A DNA stretch of 64,000 bases from an uncultured Raoultella sp. (GCA_900759445.1 CAAEVH010000006.1:19532-83531), one strand, 5' to 3'. Positions 52,633 to 61,963 are shown, numbered from the stretch's first letter. The notes: generated by a model from the letters alone, not told the origin. Program-made: numbers and translations.

Positions 52633-53391
52633 ATGATGAGAAGAGTACGATACCTTTTATGGCTGCTGCCGGTGCTTGTGCTGGCAGCGGCGGCCGGCGG
52701 CTGGTACTGGCTGCATTCCGGTAACCCTGACGCGCTGCGACAGATTGTTTTGCAGCAATGCGTTCCTAATCAACAGCAGCACCAAACTCCCTCGCCGTGT
52801 GCCGACGTTAATCTGCAGGGCGGCTACGTGCTGTTTAAAGATCGTAACGGACCCTTGCAGTATTTGCTGATGCCGACGTACCGAATTAACGGCACCGAGA
52901 GCCCGCTGCTGCTCGACCCGTTAACGCCGAACTTCTTCTGGCAGGCATGGCAGGGACGCGACATCATGAGTGAGCGCCGCGGTTCGGCAATACCGGATAG
53001 CGCCGTGTCATTAGCCATTAACTCCCGTAGCGGACGCACGCAAAACCATTTCCATATTCATATCTCCTGCCTACGCGAAGATGTGCGTGCCCGGCTGGAT
53101 AACGATACCGCAGCCATCAGCAGCCGATGGCTGCCGCTTCCCGGTGGTTTGCTCGGCCATGAATATCTCGCGCGGCGAGTGACTGAGTCCGAACTGGCGC
53201 AGCGTAGCCCGTTTCTGATGCTGGCGGAAGAGGTGCCGGAGGCGCGTGAACATATGGGGCGCTTTGCGCTGGCGCTGGCGAAGCAGAGCGATGGCTCGCT
53301 GGTGCTGCTGGCGACCGAGCGCAACCTGCTGACCCTGAACCGTGCCTCTGCGGAAGAGATCCAGGATCATCGCTGCTCGATCCTGAAATAA
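52633..53391 (+). CDS. cdh: CDP-diacylglycerol pyrophosphatase
   Basis: Membrane-anchored enzyme that hydrolyses CDP-diacylglycerol to CMP and phosphatidate. The 252 residues (E. coli 251) begin with one membrane helix (about residues 5-26), then the HIT-like catalytic domain with [10 protein letters not shown] near residue 137, the His triad. Two cysteine pairs are present. It is co-directional with sbp but separated by a terminator. In E. coli it is also next to tpiA; here a transporter gene lies in between. Confidence 0.93.
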   Translation: MMRRVRYLLWLLPVLVLAAAAGGWYWLHSGNPDALRQIVLQQCVPNQQQHQTPSPCADVNLQGGYVLFKDRNGPLQYLLMPTYRINGTESPLLLDPLTPNFFWQAWQGRDIMSERRGSAIPDSAVSLAINSRSGRTQNHFHIHISCLREDVRARLDNDTAAISSRWLPLPGGLLGHEYLARRVTESELAQRSPFLMLAEEVPEAREHMGRFALALAKQSDGSLVLLATERNLLTLNRASAEEIQDHRCSILK

Positions 53392-53403
53392 CCTTTATTA
53401 CTG

Positions 53404-53438
53404 AGCCATGCGGGTTCCCGCATGGCTGGCTATTTTTT
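53404..53438 (+). terminator. Rho-independent terminator of cdh
   Basis: Perfect 11-bp stem (53404-53414 with 53417-53427) followed by six T residues at 53433-53438, 12 bp after the stop. Confidence 0.88.
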
Positions 53439-53499
53439 GATAGGTTTACCTGCCTCGCCCCCGATCGTATTCTTGCTGAAAAAACGACAGGAGACAGGC

Positions 53500-54804
53500 A
53501 TGTCGCTCTGGTTTTCTCACCCTCTGTTCCTTCCCTCGCTGATTATCGCGATAACCATTCTGCTGTGGGCGACCTCGCTGTTGCCGGAGTTTATGACCGC
53601 GCTGCTGTTTTTCGCGGCGGCGATGATCGCCAAAATTGCGCCGCCGGAAGCGATCTTTGGCGGGTTTGCCTCGTCAGCATTCTGGCTGGTATTCAGCGGC
53701 TTCGTCCTCGGGATTGCGATTCGTAAAACCGGACTGGCGGACAGAGCGGCGCGGGCGCTATCGGCGCGACTGACGGACTCCTGGCCGTTGATGGTGGGTA
53801 GCGTCGTGCTACTCAGCTATGCGCTGGCCTTCGTGATGCCGTCGAATATGGGGCGCATCGCGCTGCTGATGCCCATCGTGGCGGCGATGGCGAAGCGGGC
53901 CGGTATCGCAGACGGCACGCGGGCCTGGTATGGGCTGGCGCTGGCGGTGGGGTTTGGGACCTTTCAGCTGTCGGCGACCATTCTGCCCGCCAACGTCCCG
54001 AACCTGGTGATGAGCGGCGCCGCCGAAGGTTCGTACGGGATCCACCTTAATTACCTGCCGTACTTGCTGCTGCACACGCCGGTGCTGGGCTGGCTGAAGG
54101 GGGGGATCTTAATTGCTCTGATTTGCTGGCTGTTCCCGGGCAAGCCGCATCCGCCGCGCGAACTGACGCCGCTTCCGCCGATGAGTCGGGACGAGAAGCG
54201 CCTGGCCTGGCTGCTGGCCGTAGTGCTGGTGCTGTGGGTGAGTGAAAGCTGGCACGGTATCGGGCCCGCCTGGACGGGACTGGCAGCCGCAGTCGTCACG
54301 CTGCTGCCGCGGGTTGGCTTTATCAGCGGGGAGGAGTTCTCCAGCGGGGTGAATATACGCACCTGCATTTACGTCGCCGGGATCCTCGGACTGGCGATTA
54401 CCGTCACCCAAACGGGGATCGGCGAGGTGGTCGGCAATGCGCTGCTGCAGGTGATGCCGCTCGACAAAGAGAGTCCGTTCACCAGCTTCCTGGCATTAAC
54501 CGGCATGACCAGCGCCCTGAACTTTATTATGACCGCTAACGGCGTCCCCGCGCTGTACACCACCTTTGCGCAGAGCTTTTCCGATGCCACCGGTTTCCCG
54601 CTGCTAAGCGTGATTATGATTCAGGTATTGGGCTATTCCACGCCGCTGCTGCCGTATCAGGCGTCGCCGATTGTCGTGGCGATGGGGCTAGGCAAAGTGC
54701 CGGCGCGGGCGGGAATGCTGCTGTGTATCGTGCTGGCGGCGGTGAGCTATTTGATTCTGCTGCCGCTGGACTATCTGTGGTATCACGCGTTGGGGAAATT
54801 GTAG
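53500..54804 (+). CDS. DASS/SLC13-family anion permease
   Basis: Predicted inner-membrane carrier for sodium- or proton-coupled dicarboxylates, sulfate or related anions, 434 residues with about 12 hydrophobic segments. Repeated Ser/Asn motifs of the fold appear as M-P-S-N-M-G-R-I-A-L-L-M-P and later P-L-L-P-Y-Q-A-S-P-I-V-V-A. ATG 53500 is preceded by CAGGAG; earlier in-frame codons run through the cdh terminator. It sits between cdh and tpiA, which are neighbours in E. coli as I recall, so it is an insertion relative to that order. Proximity to sbp hints at a sulfur compound, but the substrate is unknown. Confidence 0.85.
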   Translation: MSLWFSHPLFLPSLIIAITILLWATSLLPEFMTALLFFAAAMIAKIAPPEAIFGGFASSAFWLVFSGFVLGIAIRKTGLADRAARALSARLTDSWPLMVGSVVLLSYALAFVMPSNMGRIALLMPIVAAMAKRAGIADGTRAWYGLALAVGFGTFQLSATILPANVPNLVMSGAAEGSYGIHLNYLPYLLLHTPVLGWLKGGILIALICWLFPGKPHPPRELTPLPPMSRDEKRLAWLLAVVLVLWVSESWHGIGPAWTGLAAAVVTLLPRVGFISGEEFSSGVNIRTCIYVAGILGLAITVTQTGIGEVVGNALLQVMPLDKESPFTSFLALTGMTSALNFIMTANGVPALYTTFAQSFSDATGFPLLSVIMIQVLGYSTPLLPYQASPIVVAMGLGKVPARAGMLLCIVLAAVSYLILLPLDYLWYHALGKL

Positions 54805-54810
54805 CGGCAT

Positions 54811-54850
54811 AAAAAAGCCCGGATGCGGCGCCTGCGCGCGTTGTCCGGGC
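54811..54850 (-). terminator. Rho-independent terminator of tpiA
   Basis: GCCCGGA/TCCGGGC arms (54817-54823 with 54844-54850) followed on the minus strand by six T residues (54811-54816). It is 67 bp beyond the tpiA stop and may also stop readthrough from the convergent permease. Confidence 0.75.
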
Positions 54851-54916
54851 TCCTCGTATTGCGCTATCCCTTCACCCCGGTAAGCGGTGCGCCGCCGGGG
54901 CCGGGATGAGTGCAGG

Positions 54917-55684
54917 TTACGCTTTTTTCGCTGCTTCAGCTGCTTTAACGATCACCGCGAAAGCGTCTGCTTTCAGGGAGGCGCCGCCAACCAGCGCGCC
55001 GTCGATGTCCGGCTGGGTGAACAGTTCTGCTGCGTTAGAAGCGTTAACGGAACCGCCGTACTGGATGATGACCTGCTCAGCCACTTTCGCGTCTGCTTTC
55101 GCAATGTGATCGCGAATGAATTTGTGCACGGCCTGAGCCTGTGCCGGAGTCGCTGATTTGCCGGTGCCGATTGCCCAGACAGGTTCGTAAGCGATAACCA
55201 CGCCTTCGAATGCCGCAGCGCCCTGAGTTTTCAGAACGGCGTCGATCTGACGTGCGCACACTTCTTCCGTTTTGCCCGCTTCGTTTTCTGCTTCAGTTTC
55301 GCCGATGCACAGAACCGGAATCAGACCCTGTTCTTTCAGAACCGCGAATTTCTTAGCGATGAACTCGTCAGACTCGTTGTGGTAAGTACGACGCTCAGAG
55401 TGACCGATGATGATGTATTCAGCACCGACATCTTTCAGCATTTGAGCCGAGGTTTCACCGGTGAATGCGCCGGACAGGTTCAGGTCAACGTTCTGCGCGC
55501 CCAGGTGAATGTGGCTACCTTCTGCCGCATGCTTAGCCAGATCGATGTACATTTCTGGCGGAGCGATTGCAACGGCACAGCCAGAAACGCCAGCCAGTTC
55601 GGTACGCAGGTTAGCAACCAGTTCGTTTACCATATGGCGGCTGCCGTTCAGTTTCCAGTTACCCATCACTAAAGGATGTCGCAT
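54917..55684 (-). CDS. tpiA: Triosephosphate isomerase
   Basis: Interconverts dihydroxyacetone phosphate and glyceraldehyde 3-phosphate in glycolysis; cytosolic dimer of 255 residues. Catalytic motifs: N-W-K-L-N (Lys12 region), I-I-G-H-S-E-R-R (His96 region) and [10 protein letters not shown] (catalytic Glu), with the phosphate loop G-G-S-V. ATG 55684 gives the E. coli length; upstream in-frame codons lie in the promoter. Glycerol catabolism through glpFK feeds this enzyme. Confidence 0.98.
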   Translation of the reverse strand: MRHPLVMGNWKLNGSRHMVNELVANLRTELAGVSGCAVAIAPPEMYIDLAKHAAEGSHIHLGAQNVDLNLSGAFTGETSAQMLKDVGAEYIIIGHSERRTYHNESDEFIAKKFAVLKEQGLIPVLCIGETEAENEAGKTEEVCARQIDAVLKTQGAAAFEGVVIAYEPVWAIGTGKSATPAQAQAVHKFIRDHIAKADAKVAEQVIIQYGGSVNASNAAELFTQPDIDGALVGGASLKADAFAVIVKAAEAAKKA

Positions 55685-55794
55685 TTTAATTCTCCACGCT
55701 ACGTTAAGCGAATTAAGGAATATAGCCACCCGTCAGGGCAGCATGGTCTGTCAAACAGTATAGAGATTCATCGTTGGAAAGGCTTTGCTTTTTG

Positions 55795-56394
55795 TCATTT
55801 ATTATTGCTCTCCAGCGTTTCAGATAGCGCCAGCTTAATCGGTTCAACAGCGAAGGTCAGTCCTTTTTCACCGTTGTCTGCGACAACATAACGTATTGCG
55901 CCTTCCGTTTCAGCGAAGTAACGTTTTCCCTTGCCGGCGGCGAGCATTTTCTGCAGTTTTTGCTGGCTCTGAGCCACGCTTAAGGTGGGCGCGAATATGC
56001 GTAACACGGCGCTCATATACTCCTGCGCTTTGGCCTTCGCCGCTTTCTGCTCGGGCCCCTGAATAGGTAGCCAGGTCACCTGCATCGATTTTATTTTCAG
56101 AGTACCGCGCTCCAGCGCCGTGGAGGCGTAGAGATTTTCATTAATTTTGCTCGCCGCACGGGTCAGATTTTCCCTGTCGCGGCTGGAGGCAATGGCGCGA
56201 AATTCATTCAGCTGCAGCTTCGGATTCTGCGCATTGAATTTTTCCCGAAAGTCGCTGATAGACATATCAAAGGTAGGGGCGCCCGCCAGCAGATAAGGGG
56301 CGGTGGCGGAGGATTCGGGCACCGCGGACAACGCCTTCGGGCCGACGGATATGGCCGTCAGCCCAATAAAACATACAGTCATCCACGTCTTCAT
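55795..56394 (-). CDS. yiiQ: YiiQ, DUF1454 secreted protein
   Basis: Exported protein of unknown role, 199 residues, the family length. Residues 1-24 form a signal peptide (M-K-T-W-M-T-V-C-F-I-G-L-T-A). The mature part is a single DUF1454 domain with I-S-D-F-R-E-K-F-N near residue 47. It follows the same order (fpr, yiiR, yiiQ, tpiA) as in E. coli, which supports the name. Confidence 0.9.
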   Translation of the reverse strand: MKTWMTVCFIGLTAISVGPKALSAVPESSATAPYLLAGAPTFDMSISDFREKFNAQNPKLQLNEFRAIASSRDRENLTRAASKINENLYASTALERGTLKIKSMQVTWLPIQGPEQKAAKAKAQEYMSAVLRIFAPTLSVAQSQQKLQKMLAAGKGKRYFAETEGAIRYVVADNGEKGLTFAVEPIKLALSETLESNNK

Positions 56395-56506
56395 GCCGGT
56401 CTTTCCTTTTTTTGCCTGCAGACGATTAAAACGGGAACCGTCGCGCTTGTCAAAAAGTGACGGCTTCAGGGTAAACTACGCGAATGATGATGATAAGGAA
56501 TAAAAC

Positions 56507-56935
56507 ATGACCCTACAGCAGTGGATGTTCTCAATTAAGGGGCGTATCGGGCGCCGTGATTTCTGGATCTGGATGGCCATCTGGGTTCTTGCCATGAGCG
56601 CGCTCTTTACCCTGGCCGGCACCCATTTGCTCAATGTGCAGACCGCCGCGTTTATCCTGGTGTGCCTGCTGTGGCCGACGGCGGCGGTGACGATCAAACG
56701 CCTGCACGATCGCGGTAAATCGGGGCTCTGGGCGCTGCTGATGATTCTGGCGTGGATGCTGCTGGCGGGGAACTGGTCGGTGCTGCCGGGCGTCTGGCAA
56801 TGGGTTGTCGGGCGGTTTGTGCCGACGCTGATTATCGTCATGATGTTCATCGACCTGGGCGCATTTGTCGGCACCCAGGGCGAGAATAAATTTGGTAAAG
56901 ATACGCAGGATGTTCGCTGGAAGGCGGAGCCCTGA
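56507..56935 (+). CDS. yiiR: YiiR, DUF805 membrane protein
   Basis: Inner-membrane protein of unknown function, 142 residues. DUF805 hallmarks: an N-terminal F-S-I-K-G-R-I-G-R-R-D-F-W and the cytoplasmic loop I-K-R-L-H-D-R-G-K-S-G-L-W. About four membrane segments. Its stop abuts the fpr stop, with the two genes convergent. Position between yiiQ and fpr matches E. coli. Confidence 0.9.
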   Translation: MTLQQWMFSIKGRIGRRDFWIWMAIWVLAMSALFTLAGTHLLNVQTAAFILVCLLWPTAAVTIKRLHDRGKSGLWALLMILAWMLLAGNWSVLPGVWQWVVGRFVPTLIIVMMFIDLGAFVGTQGENKFGKDTQDVRWKAEP

Positions 56936-57682
56936 TTACCAGTATTGCTCGGCGGTCATGTGGCCCGGCCGGCGGCGCAAGTGTTTGGTCATCTGCCGGG
57001 TTTCTTTCAACAGCTGCTGGGTATCACGCACCATCTGCGGGTTTCCACACAGCATCACGTGGCTGGTATCGACGTTCATCGGCAGGCCAACGGCCTCTTC
57101 CAGGGCGCCGGTGTCGATAAGAAACGGAATCCGTCCGGTCAGCGAACCGGCGGCGGTTTCACGGCTCACGACGGTCTGAATCCGCAGCTTTCCGCCATAG
57201 CGCTGTTCTAATTCGCGCATTAGCGGCAGGTAGCTTAAATCGGCCTCATAGCGCACGGCATGGACCAGCACCAGGTTTTTGAAGCGCTCAAGGTCTTTAC
57301 CTTCCTGCAGAATTGACAGATACGGGCCGAGCGCGGTACCGGTCGCCAGCATCCATAAGGTTTCGCAGTCAGGCACCTCTTCCAGAACGAAGAATCCCGC
57401 GGCTTCGCTGACCAGCTGAACGTCATCGCCCGGTTTGAGCGCCGCAAGGCGTGGACTGAGCTTACCGTCCGGGACGGTGACCAGATAGAATTCCAGATCG
57501 GGATTGCCCGGCGCGTTAACGTAGGAATAGGCGCGCTGAACGCGCTCACCGTCAATTTCCAGTCCGAGCTTGGTAAATTGCCCGGCGGTAAACGGGTGAA
57601 CGGGCGCGTGGACGTACAAACTGAACAGCGTATCGGTCCAGAACTCTATTTTTTTTACTTTACCGCTAACCCAGTCCGCCAT
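56936..57682 (-). CDS. fpr: Ferredoxin/flavodoxin-NADP+ reductase
   Basis: FAD enzyme that passes electrons from NADPH to flavodoxin or ferredoxin, for example for pyruvate formate-lyase activation and oxidative-stress repair. 248 residues as in E. coli. FAD motif R-A-Y-S-Y-V; NADP motif G-T-A-L-G-P; the protein ends in Y-W with the terminal Trp typical of bacterial subclass I. ATG 57682 begins M-A-D-W-V-S; upstream codons in frame were not used. SoxS control is known for E. coli; no clear box was confirmed here. Confidence 0.95.
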   Translation of the reverse strand: MADWVSGKVKKIEFWTDTLFSLYVHAPVHPFTAGQFTKLGLEIDGERVQRAYSYVNAPGNPDLEFYLVTVPDGKLSPRLAALKPGDDVQLVSEAAGFFVLEEVPDCETLWMLATGTALGPYLSILQEGKDLERFKNLVLVHAVRYEADLSYLPLMRELEQRYGGKLRIQTVVSRETAAGSLTGRIPFLIDTGALEEAVGLPMNVDTSHVMLCGNPQMVRDTQQLLKETRQMTKHLRRRPGHMTAEQYW

Positions 57683-57876
57683 CATCTTCTCCCGTTGCGC
57701 AAAGCGTTGCCTTATCTTCGTTGCACGCGGCAAAGATTTCCAGCCTGACGGCGCCGAAAAGCTCTATTGATCAAATATTCCCGTCATACTTCAATTGCCT
57801 GTGGGTTGGCGGCATCCGTTTTCGGCCCGTCCCTGGGCCTGGCGCCAGCGTGCATTCCGCACGGGCGATCGGATGT

Positions 57877-58887
57877 TTACAGAATGTGCAGCTGGATATC
57901 CGGGTCTTTACGGTCGAGATAATGAATGGACTGAATACGGCGAATCGTACGGGATTTACCGCGAATCAGCAGCGTTTCGGTGGTGGCCATATTGCCCTTA
58001 CGGGTAATGCCATCGAGCAGATCGCCTTTGGTAATACCGGTTGCGGAGAACACCACATTATCACTACGGGCCATTTCGTCCAGGCGCAGCACTTTGCCCG
58101 CTTCGATGCCCATCTCTTTGCAACGCGCCAGCTCGTTCTCGCCGATACGACGGTTTTCTGCGGTATCGCCTTTGACATCGTGACGAGCCAGCAGGCGACC
58201 CTGCATGTCGCCATCCAGAGCGCGGATCACCGCGGCGGAAACCACCCCTTCCGGGGCGCCGCCGATGCCATACAGGACATCTACTTCGCTGTCCGGCATG
58301 CAGGTCAGAATCGACGCTGCCACATCGCCATCCGGAATGGCGAAGACGCGAACGCCCGACTGCTGGAGTTCGGCAATCACCGCATCATGACGCGGTTTGG
58401 CCAGAATGGTGACGGTCAGCTCGGCCAGCGGTTTATTCAGCGCCGCTGCGACATTACGCAGGTTCTCCGCCAGCGGCAGATTGAGGTCAATCGCCCCTTT
58501 TGCCCCTGGACCGACAATCAGTTTTTCCATGTACATGTCCGGCGCGTTCAGGAAGCAGCCTTTATCGCCGACCGCCATCACCGCCAGCGCATTGGCCTGG
58601 CCCATGGCCGTCATGCGCGTCCCTTCGATAGGGTCAACGGCGATATCCACCGCATCACCGTTGCCGGTGCCGACCTTCTCACCGATATACAGCATCGGCG
58701 CTTCATCGATTTCACCTTCGCCAATTACGATGGTGCCGTCGATATTAATCAGGTTGAGCATAATGCGCATGGCGTTGACGGCGGCGCCGTCGGCGGTATT
58801 TTTATCGCCGCGGCCCAGCCATTTATAGCCTGCCAGCGCGGCAGCCTCGGTGACACGCGAAAATTCGATGGCCAGTTCTCGTTTCAT
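57877..58887 (-). CDS. glpX: Class II fructose-1,6-bisphosphatase
   Basis: Gluconeogenic hydrolysis of fructose 1,6-bisphosphate; metal-dependent, cytosolic, 336 residues as in E. coli. Metal and substrate motifs G-E-G-E-I-D-E-A-P-M-L and D-P-I-E-G-T are intact. ATG 58887 begins M-K-R-E-L-A-I-E-F; a frame extension upstream into recG is not real. In E. coli glpX is the last gene of glpFKX. Here it is 8.1 kb from glpK and 67 bp downstream of recG, on the same strand, so it needs its own promoter or readthrough from recG. Confidence 0.97.
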   Translation of the reverse strand: MKRELAIEFSRVTEAAALAGYKWLGRGDKNTADGAAVNAMRIMLNLINIDGTIVIGEGEIDEAPMLYIGEKVGTGNGDAVDIAVDPIEGTRMTAMGQANALAVMAVGDKGCFLNAPDMYMEKLIVGPGAKGAIDLNLPLAENLRNVAAALNKPLAELTVTILAKPRHDAVIAELQQSGVRVFAIPDGDVAASILTCMPDSEVDVLYGIGGAPEGVVSAAVIRALDGDMQGRLLARHDVKGDTAENRRIGENELARCKEMGIEAGKVLRLDEMARSDNVVFSATGITKGDLLDGITRKGNMATTETLLIRGKSRTIRRIQSIHYLDRKDPDIQLHIL

Positions 58888-58954
58888 AATCCACTCGTTG
58901 TGAAGATAAATTGCGCGCAGCATCCTGCTCTGGCCCTGCGGGACAGAGCGGACG

Positions 58955-61036
58955 CTAGGCGTTGGAATAGCGTTCGGTTTCCGGCATCCAGCGTTCAATA
59001 AGCGCCTGGGCCTGCTGAGAATAACGTTCGTGAATATGACGAGCGATGCGCTGAACGTCCGGGATCATCGCCTGATCGCGCAGCAGATCGGCGACTTTAA
59101 ACTCGGCGGTGCCGGTTTGTCGGGTACCGAGTAGCTCGCCGGGGCCGCGGATTTCCAGGTCTTTCTGGGCAATAACGAAACCGTCGTTGCTGTCGCGCAG
59201 AACCTGCAGGCGTTTCTGCGCCGTTTTTGACAGCGGTGATTTATAGAGTAGCACGCAGTGGGAAGCGACCGCGCCGCGCCCGACGCGTCCTCTGAGCTGG
59301 TGCAACTGCGCCAGCCCCAGACGTTCCGGGTTCTCGATAATCATCAGGCTGGCATTCGGTACGTCGACCCCGACCTCAATGACCGTGGTGGCGATCAGCA
59401 GGTGCAGTTCGCCCTGCTTGAAGGCCTGCATAACCGCCTGTTTATCTGCCGGTTTCATCCGGCCATGCACGAGGCCGATATTCAGCTCCGGCAGCGCGAG
59501 CTTAAGCTCTTCCCAGGTCGCTTCTGCCGCCTGCGCTTCCAGCAGATCGGACTCTTCGATCAGGGTGCAGACCCAGTAGGCCTGACGCCCTTCCTGAGTA
59601 CAGGCGTTGCGAACCCTATCGATAATATCGTGGCGACGGGTATCGGGGATGGCCACCGTGGTGACCGGCGTTCGGCCCGGCGGCAATTCGTCGATAACTG
59701 AGGTATCAAGATCGGCGTAGGCGGTCATCGCCAGGGTTCGTGGAATCGGGGTGGCGGTCATGATCAGCTGATGGGGATGGAAGCCCTGCTGCTGGCCTTT
59801 TTCCCACAGCGCCAGACGCTGGTGGACGCCGAAGCGGTGCTGCTCATCAATAATCACCAGCGCCAGACCGTTGAACTGCACCTGTTCCTGAAAAATGGCG
59901 TGGGTGCCGACGATCATCTGTACCTGGCCGCTGGCGATGGCCTCCTGCTGTGCCTGGCGGGCTTTCCCTTTCTGTTTGCCGGCCAGCCAGCCCACTTCGA
60001 TGCCCAGCGGCGCGAACCACTGGCGGAAGTTATTGGCGTGTTGTTCCGCCAGCAGTTCGGTTGGCGCCATCAGCGCTACCTGTTTGCCGTGAGCGATCGC
60101 CCGCAGCGCTGCGAGGGCGGCAACCAACGTTTTACCAGAGCCGACGTCGCCCTGTACCAGACGCATCATCGGCACATCGAGCGCCATATCGCGTTCAATT
60201 TCGGCGGTGACTCGCTGTTGTGCGCCGGTTGGCTTAAAGGGCAGGGAGGCCAGCAGCTGGTTTTTGAATGTGTCGTTTGCGCCGAGCGCCAGGGCATGAT
60301 AACGCTGGGCGCCGGCGCGAAGCGCCAGCATGCTCAGGTTATGCGCCAGCAGTTCTTCCAGAATTAAGCGCTGTTGCGCCGGATGCTTACCGCTTTCCAG
60401 GTCACTGAGCTGCAGCGACGGCGGCGGACGGTGTAATGTGCGTAGCGCCTCCGGCAGGCTCATCATTCCCTGAGCCAGTTCGGGCGGCAACAGCTCGGCG
60501 ATGGCGCAGGTCGCCAGTAATTCCAGCGCCTGATCGGTGAGCTTGCGCAGCGTCGCCTGCTTGATGCCTTCGGTGGTGGGGTAAACCGGCGTCAGCGTTT
60601 CCTGTAGATCGGGTGTGCTCATGTCACCCTGCACGCGATATTCCGGGTGAATCATCTCCGCCCCGTATTTTCCCCGTTTGGCTTCTCCGTAGGCCAGCAC
60701 GCGGCGGCCGGTCGCCAGGCTGTTTTTCATGGCGGCGTTGAAGTTGAAAAAGCGCATGGTGAGAATACCGGAACCGTCGCTGATCTGGCAGGTCATCATT
60801 CGGCGGCCGCCGAAGGTGATGTTGCTACTGAGAACTTCACCCTCAACGGTGGCGTAAACGCCCGGCAGCAGCTCGCCTATCTGGTAAAGATGGGTGCGGT
60901 CTTCATAGCGTAGCGGCAGGTGCAGAAGGAGATCCTGCACGGTATGCAGGCCGATTTTCGCCAGTTTGTTGCTTTGTGCCGCTCCAACGCCGGTGAGCGA
61001 ATTGAGCGGGACAGCATCTAACAGGCGACCGGCCAT
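58955..61036 (-). CDS. recG: ATP-dependent DNA helicase RecG
   Basis: Branch-migration helicase that remodels stalled forks and Holliday junctions, 693 residues. The N-terminal wedge/OB domain comes first. Helicase motifs follow: Walker A G-D-V-G-S-G-K-T near residue 295, D-E-Q-H (motif II) near residue 397, T-A-T-P-I-P-R-T (motif III), and Q-L-R-G-R-V-G-R-G (motif VI) near residue 588. Its start abuts the trmH stop, so the two are co-translated. The downstream neighbour is glpX rather than gltS as in E. coli. Confidence 0.98.
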   Translation of the reverse strand: MAGRLLDAVPLNSLTGVGAAQSNKLAKIGLHTVQDLLLHLPLRYEDRTHLYQIGELLPGVYATVEGEVLSSNITFGGRRMMTCQISDGSGILTMRFFNFNAAMKNSLATGRRVLAYGEAKRGKYGAEMIHPEYRVQGDMSTPDLQETLTPVYPTTEGIKQATLRKLTDQALELLATCAIAELLPPELAQGMMSLPEALRTLHRPPPSLQLSDLESGKHPAQQRLILEELLAHNLSMLALRAGAQRYHALALGANDTFKNQLLASLPFKPTGAQQRVTAEIERDMALDVPMMRLVQGDVGSGKTLVAALAALRAIAHGKQVALMAPTELLAEQHANNFRQWFAPLGIEVGWLAGKQKGKARQAQQEAIASGQVQMIVGTHAIFQEQVQFNGLALVIIDEQHRFGVHQRLALWEKGQQQGFHPHQLIMTATPIPRTLAMTAYADLDTSVIDELPPGRTPVTTVAIPDTRRHDIIDRVRNACTQEGRQAYWVCTLIEESDLLEAQAAEATWEELKLALPELNIGLVHGRMKPADKQAVMQAFKQGELHLLIATTVIEVGVDVPNASLMIIENPERLGLAQLHQLRGRVGRGAVASHCVLLYKSPLSKTAQKRLQVLRDSNDGFVIAQKDLEIRGPGELLGTRQTGTAEFKVADLLRDQAMIPDVQRIARHIHERYSQQAQALIERWMPETERYSNA

Positions 61037-61798
61037 TTACCCTTCATCCTTCAGACTGCGTCTTGTCTGGCCTGCTCCGGCACGGTTGTCCCGCGTGCTG
61101 CTGTGAGCGGAACCAGAAGCCTGCATGGTTGCCCACCACGCGTCATCGGCTTCGACTTCGCCCTGCGCATTCACGTAGGGGTAAGGCAGACCTTTTTGTT
61201 TTGCCACTCTGGCCAGTACCGGATACCCGCCTTCAAACAGCAGGCGCTGCTGTTCTTCTTCCGGCAGCATGCTGTTCTCACGCTTATACATCCCCGCATT
61301 TTGCCGTTGGCGCTGGGCTTCATACAGAATCAGAGCCGAGGCGACGGAGACATTCAACGACTGCACCATGCCAGTCATCGGAATGATGATGTCCCGATCG
61401 GCCAGCGCCAGGGCTTGCTGAGTAATACCGGTTTTTTCCTGACCCATCAGGATGCAGGTTGGGCGGGTATAGTCGATTTCGCGGAAATCGACGGCTTTGT
61501 CAGAGAGGTGAGTGGCCAGGACCTGCATGCCCTGGCCCTTTAAATGGCTGACGGCATCGTCAATCGAGCGGTGGGTTTTAACCTGCACCCAGCTATTGCT
61601 GCCGGCGGCGGCAGAGGCCATCGTACGCATGCGGCTACTGGGCCAGATGGCGTGGACTTCATGCACGCCAACGGCGTCTGCGGTACGAATCACCGCAGAG
61701 ACGTTATGAGGTTTATGGACCTGCTCCATGCAGACCGTCAGGTCAGGCTGGCGCCTGGCGAGCATCTCGCAGATACGCGCATAACGCTGTGGATTCAT
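61037..61798 (-). CDS. trmH: tRNA (guanosine-18-2'-O)-methyltransferase with extended C-terminus
   Basis: SPOUT methyltransferase making Gm18 in many tRNAs. Residues 1-229 align well with E. coli TrmH: R-T-A-D-A-V-G-V-H-E-V near 38, L-M-G-Q-E-K-T-G-I near 128 and M-V-Q-S-L-N-V-S-V-A-S-A-L in the AdoMet knot near 150. The protein then continues about 24 residues (H-S-S-T-R-D-N-R-A-G-A-G-Q-T-R-R-S) to 253, ending directly at the recG start. ATG 61798 was chosen over an upstream in-frame ATG at 61816 by similarity to E. coli. Confidence 0.95.
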   Translation of the reverse strand: MNPQRYARICEMLARRQPDLTVCMEQVHKPHNVSAVIRTADAVGVHEVHAIWPSSRMRTMASAAAGSNSWVQVKTHRSIDDAVSHLKGQGMQVLATHLSDKAVDFREIDYTRPTCILMGQEKTGITQQALALADRDIIIPMTGMVQSLNVSVASALILYEAQRQRQNAGMYKRENSMLPEEEQQRLLFEGGYPVLARVAKQKGLPYPYVNAQGEVEADDAWWATMQASGSAHSSTRDNRAGAGQTRRSLKDEG

Positions 61799-61840
61799 AA
61801 ACACTTCATCCTTCAAATTGCCTCGGCGTTAGCCGTACTC

Positions 61841-61878
61841 ATTACCCCGGCTACGTATTCCTGTACGGGCCGGGTAAT
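61841..61878. repeat. Hairpin in the spoT-trmH intercistronic gap
   Basis: ATTACCCCGGC (61841-61851) pairs with GCCGGGTAAT (61869-61878) apart from one extra C. It lies in a 165-bp gap between spoT and trmH, genes that are almost contiguous in E. coli as I recall. It has no T-run, so it is more likely a REP-like or processing element than a terminator. Confidence 0.5.
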
Positions 61879-61963
61879 TCATTCGCTCGCCGCGCGATCC
61901 GGCTGACTGCACGGCCCTTCGGGATCGGTACGGTGCAAAACGCAAATGATTTTGCGCACAAGG

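Noticed and set aside
57721..59001. 426-codon open frame opposite glpX
   Set aside because: Antisense to an intact class II fructose bisphosphatase; no protein features.
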